This document shows positions 5,137-6,430 of a stretch of 6,430 nt of DNA, one piece after another; within the stretch, counting starts at the first letter, position 1, and each line of letters begins with the position of its first letter. The notes under the pieces were generated by a model. It was given only the letters and a program-made list of their open reading frames with translations. It was not told the DNA's origin and made no database searches. The stretch is from Bacillota bacterium (GTDB taxonomy: Bacteria > Bacillota > Sulfobacillia > RBS10-35 > JAJYVN01). The position numbers and the translations under genes are program-made. The DNA is taken from NCBI GenBank assembly GCA_021791995.1, contig JAJYVN010000174.1, positions 1 through 6,430 of the forward strand, in the 5' to 3' direction.

Positions 5137-6429
5137 TCACCACATGGAGCGACGCAGAGGCAGTGGATCAGTGGTCCAGGCCATGCGATCGCACAGCCGT
5201 GTCAATAGCTCCATCTTCTCCACCCGGCATCCTGGGTCATCCCACCGGTTCACGTTCTCCCCAGGATCGCGCTGCAGATCATAGAGTTCCCCAGTGCCAG
5301 TCCCGTGGTGGGCAACGAGCTTGTGTGTGTTGGTGCGCAGCATGGTGGTAAATCCCCCCGGAGGGAGTTTGGTGTAGTGTTCGCAGTAGACGTCGGTGCG
5401 GGGGTCCTCTGCGGTTCCGGCCACGAGATCCGCCCACAGCGAGCGGCCCTGCATGCCCGGGTGCGGAGGGATGCCTGCCGCCTCCAGCAGGGTGGGGGCG
5501 AGGTCGACCAACTCCACCAACTCCTCGTGGCGACGGGGGGCAATCTGGCCCGGCCACGCGATGATAAGCGGCACCCGCACGGCCGGATCATACAGGAACG
5601 GGCCCTTGAGGTAGATGCCATGATCGCCCAGCATTTCTCCGTGATCGGACATGAACACAACGATCGTGTTCTCGGCCTGTCCGGAGGACGCAAGCGCTTC
5701 CAGGATGCGCCCCACCTGCCGGTCAATCAGCTCACACATAGCCCAATACGCTGCCCGGAGGAATCGGTGGTCGGAGGGTTCCATGGTGTCGGCCGCGTAG
5801 TTGCCTGGAATGCCGTACGCACCCCGGTGGCAATGCATCTGCACGGCTGGCTTGGTGTCGAGCTCTCTTGGTACGTAATTCGGAAGCGGTATGCTCGAGA
5901 GCTGGTCGATGAAGCGCTGCAGGTATGCCTCGGGTGGATCAAACGGGTGGTGTGGATCAAAGATGTTGACCGACATCAGCCAGGGTCGCTGGAAGCGGGC
6001 GTTGTGTTCCAAAAACCCTATCGCCTTGTCGGCGCACCAGGTGGTTTGATGCAACTCCTCGGGCATTCCCATGCGCACGTGTTTGCATGCAGGGAAGGGC
6101 TCTGTCCGGTACCGTGCGCCGTGCTCGCGGACCCAACGGATGTACTCGTTGGTCGGCCAGTCTGGGCTCGGGTGGTGGGACCAATGGAACTCGGCGTAGC
6201 CGTCTTCGATGCGACGCTCCCCCGCGGGCGCGACCTCAGGCTGGCAGGCAGAAAGATGCAGTTTCCCGGCGAGGCCCGCGGTGTATCCGGCCTCTGCGAA
6301 CTGCCGGGAGACCAGCACCTCGTCGGAAGGGATGTCCTGACCATTCTGCCGACAGCGTGTGGTGCGCGGGTACCGCCCCGTCAGAAAGCTGGCCCGACTG
6401 GGGGTGCAGACCGATGCCTGGGCGAAGCA
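5137..6429 (-). CDS. Type I (formylglycine) sulfatase, 5' partial
   Basis: Sulfatases of the alkaline phosphatase superfamily hydrolyse sulfate esters with a Cys that is oxidised to formylglycine after translation. The frame is open at the right edge; 430 residues are visible, the usual length being about 480-550. The first visible residues contain SVCTPSRASFLTG, which matches the sulfatase signature completely; the modified Cys codon is at 6408-6406. Next come GYTAGLAGKLHL (a relaxed form of the second signature, Leu instead of an aromatic residue after GK), NIFDPHHPFDPPE, the metal-binding SDHGEMLGDHG, KGPFLYDPAVRVPLII, and the C-terminal ELYDLQRDPGENVN typical of the family. The N-terminal metal-binding Asp pair and any signal peptide lie outside, so location is unknown. 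Some family members hydrolyse phosphonate monoesters or phosphodiesters instead, and the substrate cannot be read here. The stop lies 51 bases before the chosen start of the next gene, so shared transcription is possible. GTG 6318 in this frame is internal, not the start. Confidence 0.94.
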   Translation of the reverse strand, partial: CFAQASVCTPSRASFLTGRYPRTTRCRQNGQDIPSDEVLVSRQFAEAGYTAGLAGKLHLSACQPEVAPAGERRIEDGYAEFHWSHHPSPDWPTNEYIRWVREHGARYRTEPFPACKHVRMGMPEELHQTTWCADKAIGFLEHNARFQRPWLMSVNIFDPHHPFDPPEAYLQRFIDQLSSIPLPNYVPRELDTKPAVQMHCHRGAYGIPGNYAADTMEPSDHRFLRAAYWAMCELIDRQVGRILEALASSGQAENTIVVFMSDHGEMLGDHGIYLKGPFLYDPAVRVPLIIAWPGQIAPRRHEELVELVDLAPTLLEAAGIPPHPGMQGRSLWADLVAGTAEDPRTDVYCEHYTKLPPGGFTTMLRTNTHKLVAHHGTGTGELYDLQRDPGENVNRWDDPGCRVEKMELLTRLCDRMAWTTDPLPLRRSMW

Positions 6430-6430
6430 G

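Noticed and set aside
6316..6318. GTG at 6318 as the start of the sulfatase
   Set aside because: The frame stays open to the window edge and the catalytic CTPSR signature lies upstream of this GTG, so the codon is an internal Val.

Overview
The window is GC-rich, densely coding bacterial DNA with two blocks of genes that converge near position 1430. There is no rRNA, tRNA, CRISPR array, insertion sequence or prophage gene in it. The organism cannot be fixed from this sequence. High GC, a DosR/DevR-like response regulator and an ApbE protein with no export signal would fit Actinobacteria, Chloroflexota or some high-GC Gram-negative lineages. No intergenic gap exceeds about 50 bases, so no stretch is left unexplained.

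Plus strand, 2-1427: the C-terminal three quarters of a NarL/FixJ-family response regulator, closest by eye to mycobacterial DosR/DevR, followed after 34 bases by an apbE-type FAD:protein FMN transferase. The short gap and the strong ribosome binding site suggest co-transcription. This is the tail of a block that continues upstream, probably a two-component system with a flavinylated redox target.

Minus strand, 6430 down to 1437: five genes in one direction. First is a type I formylglycine sulfatase, open at the window edge but with its catalytic Cys signature just inside. Then come two adjacent paralogous P-loop kinases of the thymidylate kinase superfamily, a stand-alone HD-domain protein, and a full-length Ppx/GppA phosphatase. 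The last four are tightly packed: an 11-base overlap, a 26-base overlap and a 2-base gap, with strong ribosome binding sites before the last two. They look like one co-translated unit, here called the kinase-kinase-HD-Ppx module.

The points most worth a second look are in that module. The second kinase has Arg in place of the invariant P-loop Lys. Both kinases lack the usual dTMP-binding motif after the P-loop and share an 'EAG-D-L' element. The HD protein looks like a free-standing, metal-competent version of the Ppx C-terminal domain, while the fused HD-like domain of the neighbouring Ppx has lost most of the metal ligands. A role in polyphosphate, (p)ppGpp or nucleotide phosphate metabolism is a reasonable inference from Ppx/GppA, but the substrates of the kinases and the HD protein cannot be read from the sequence.
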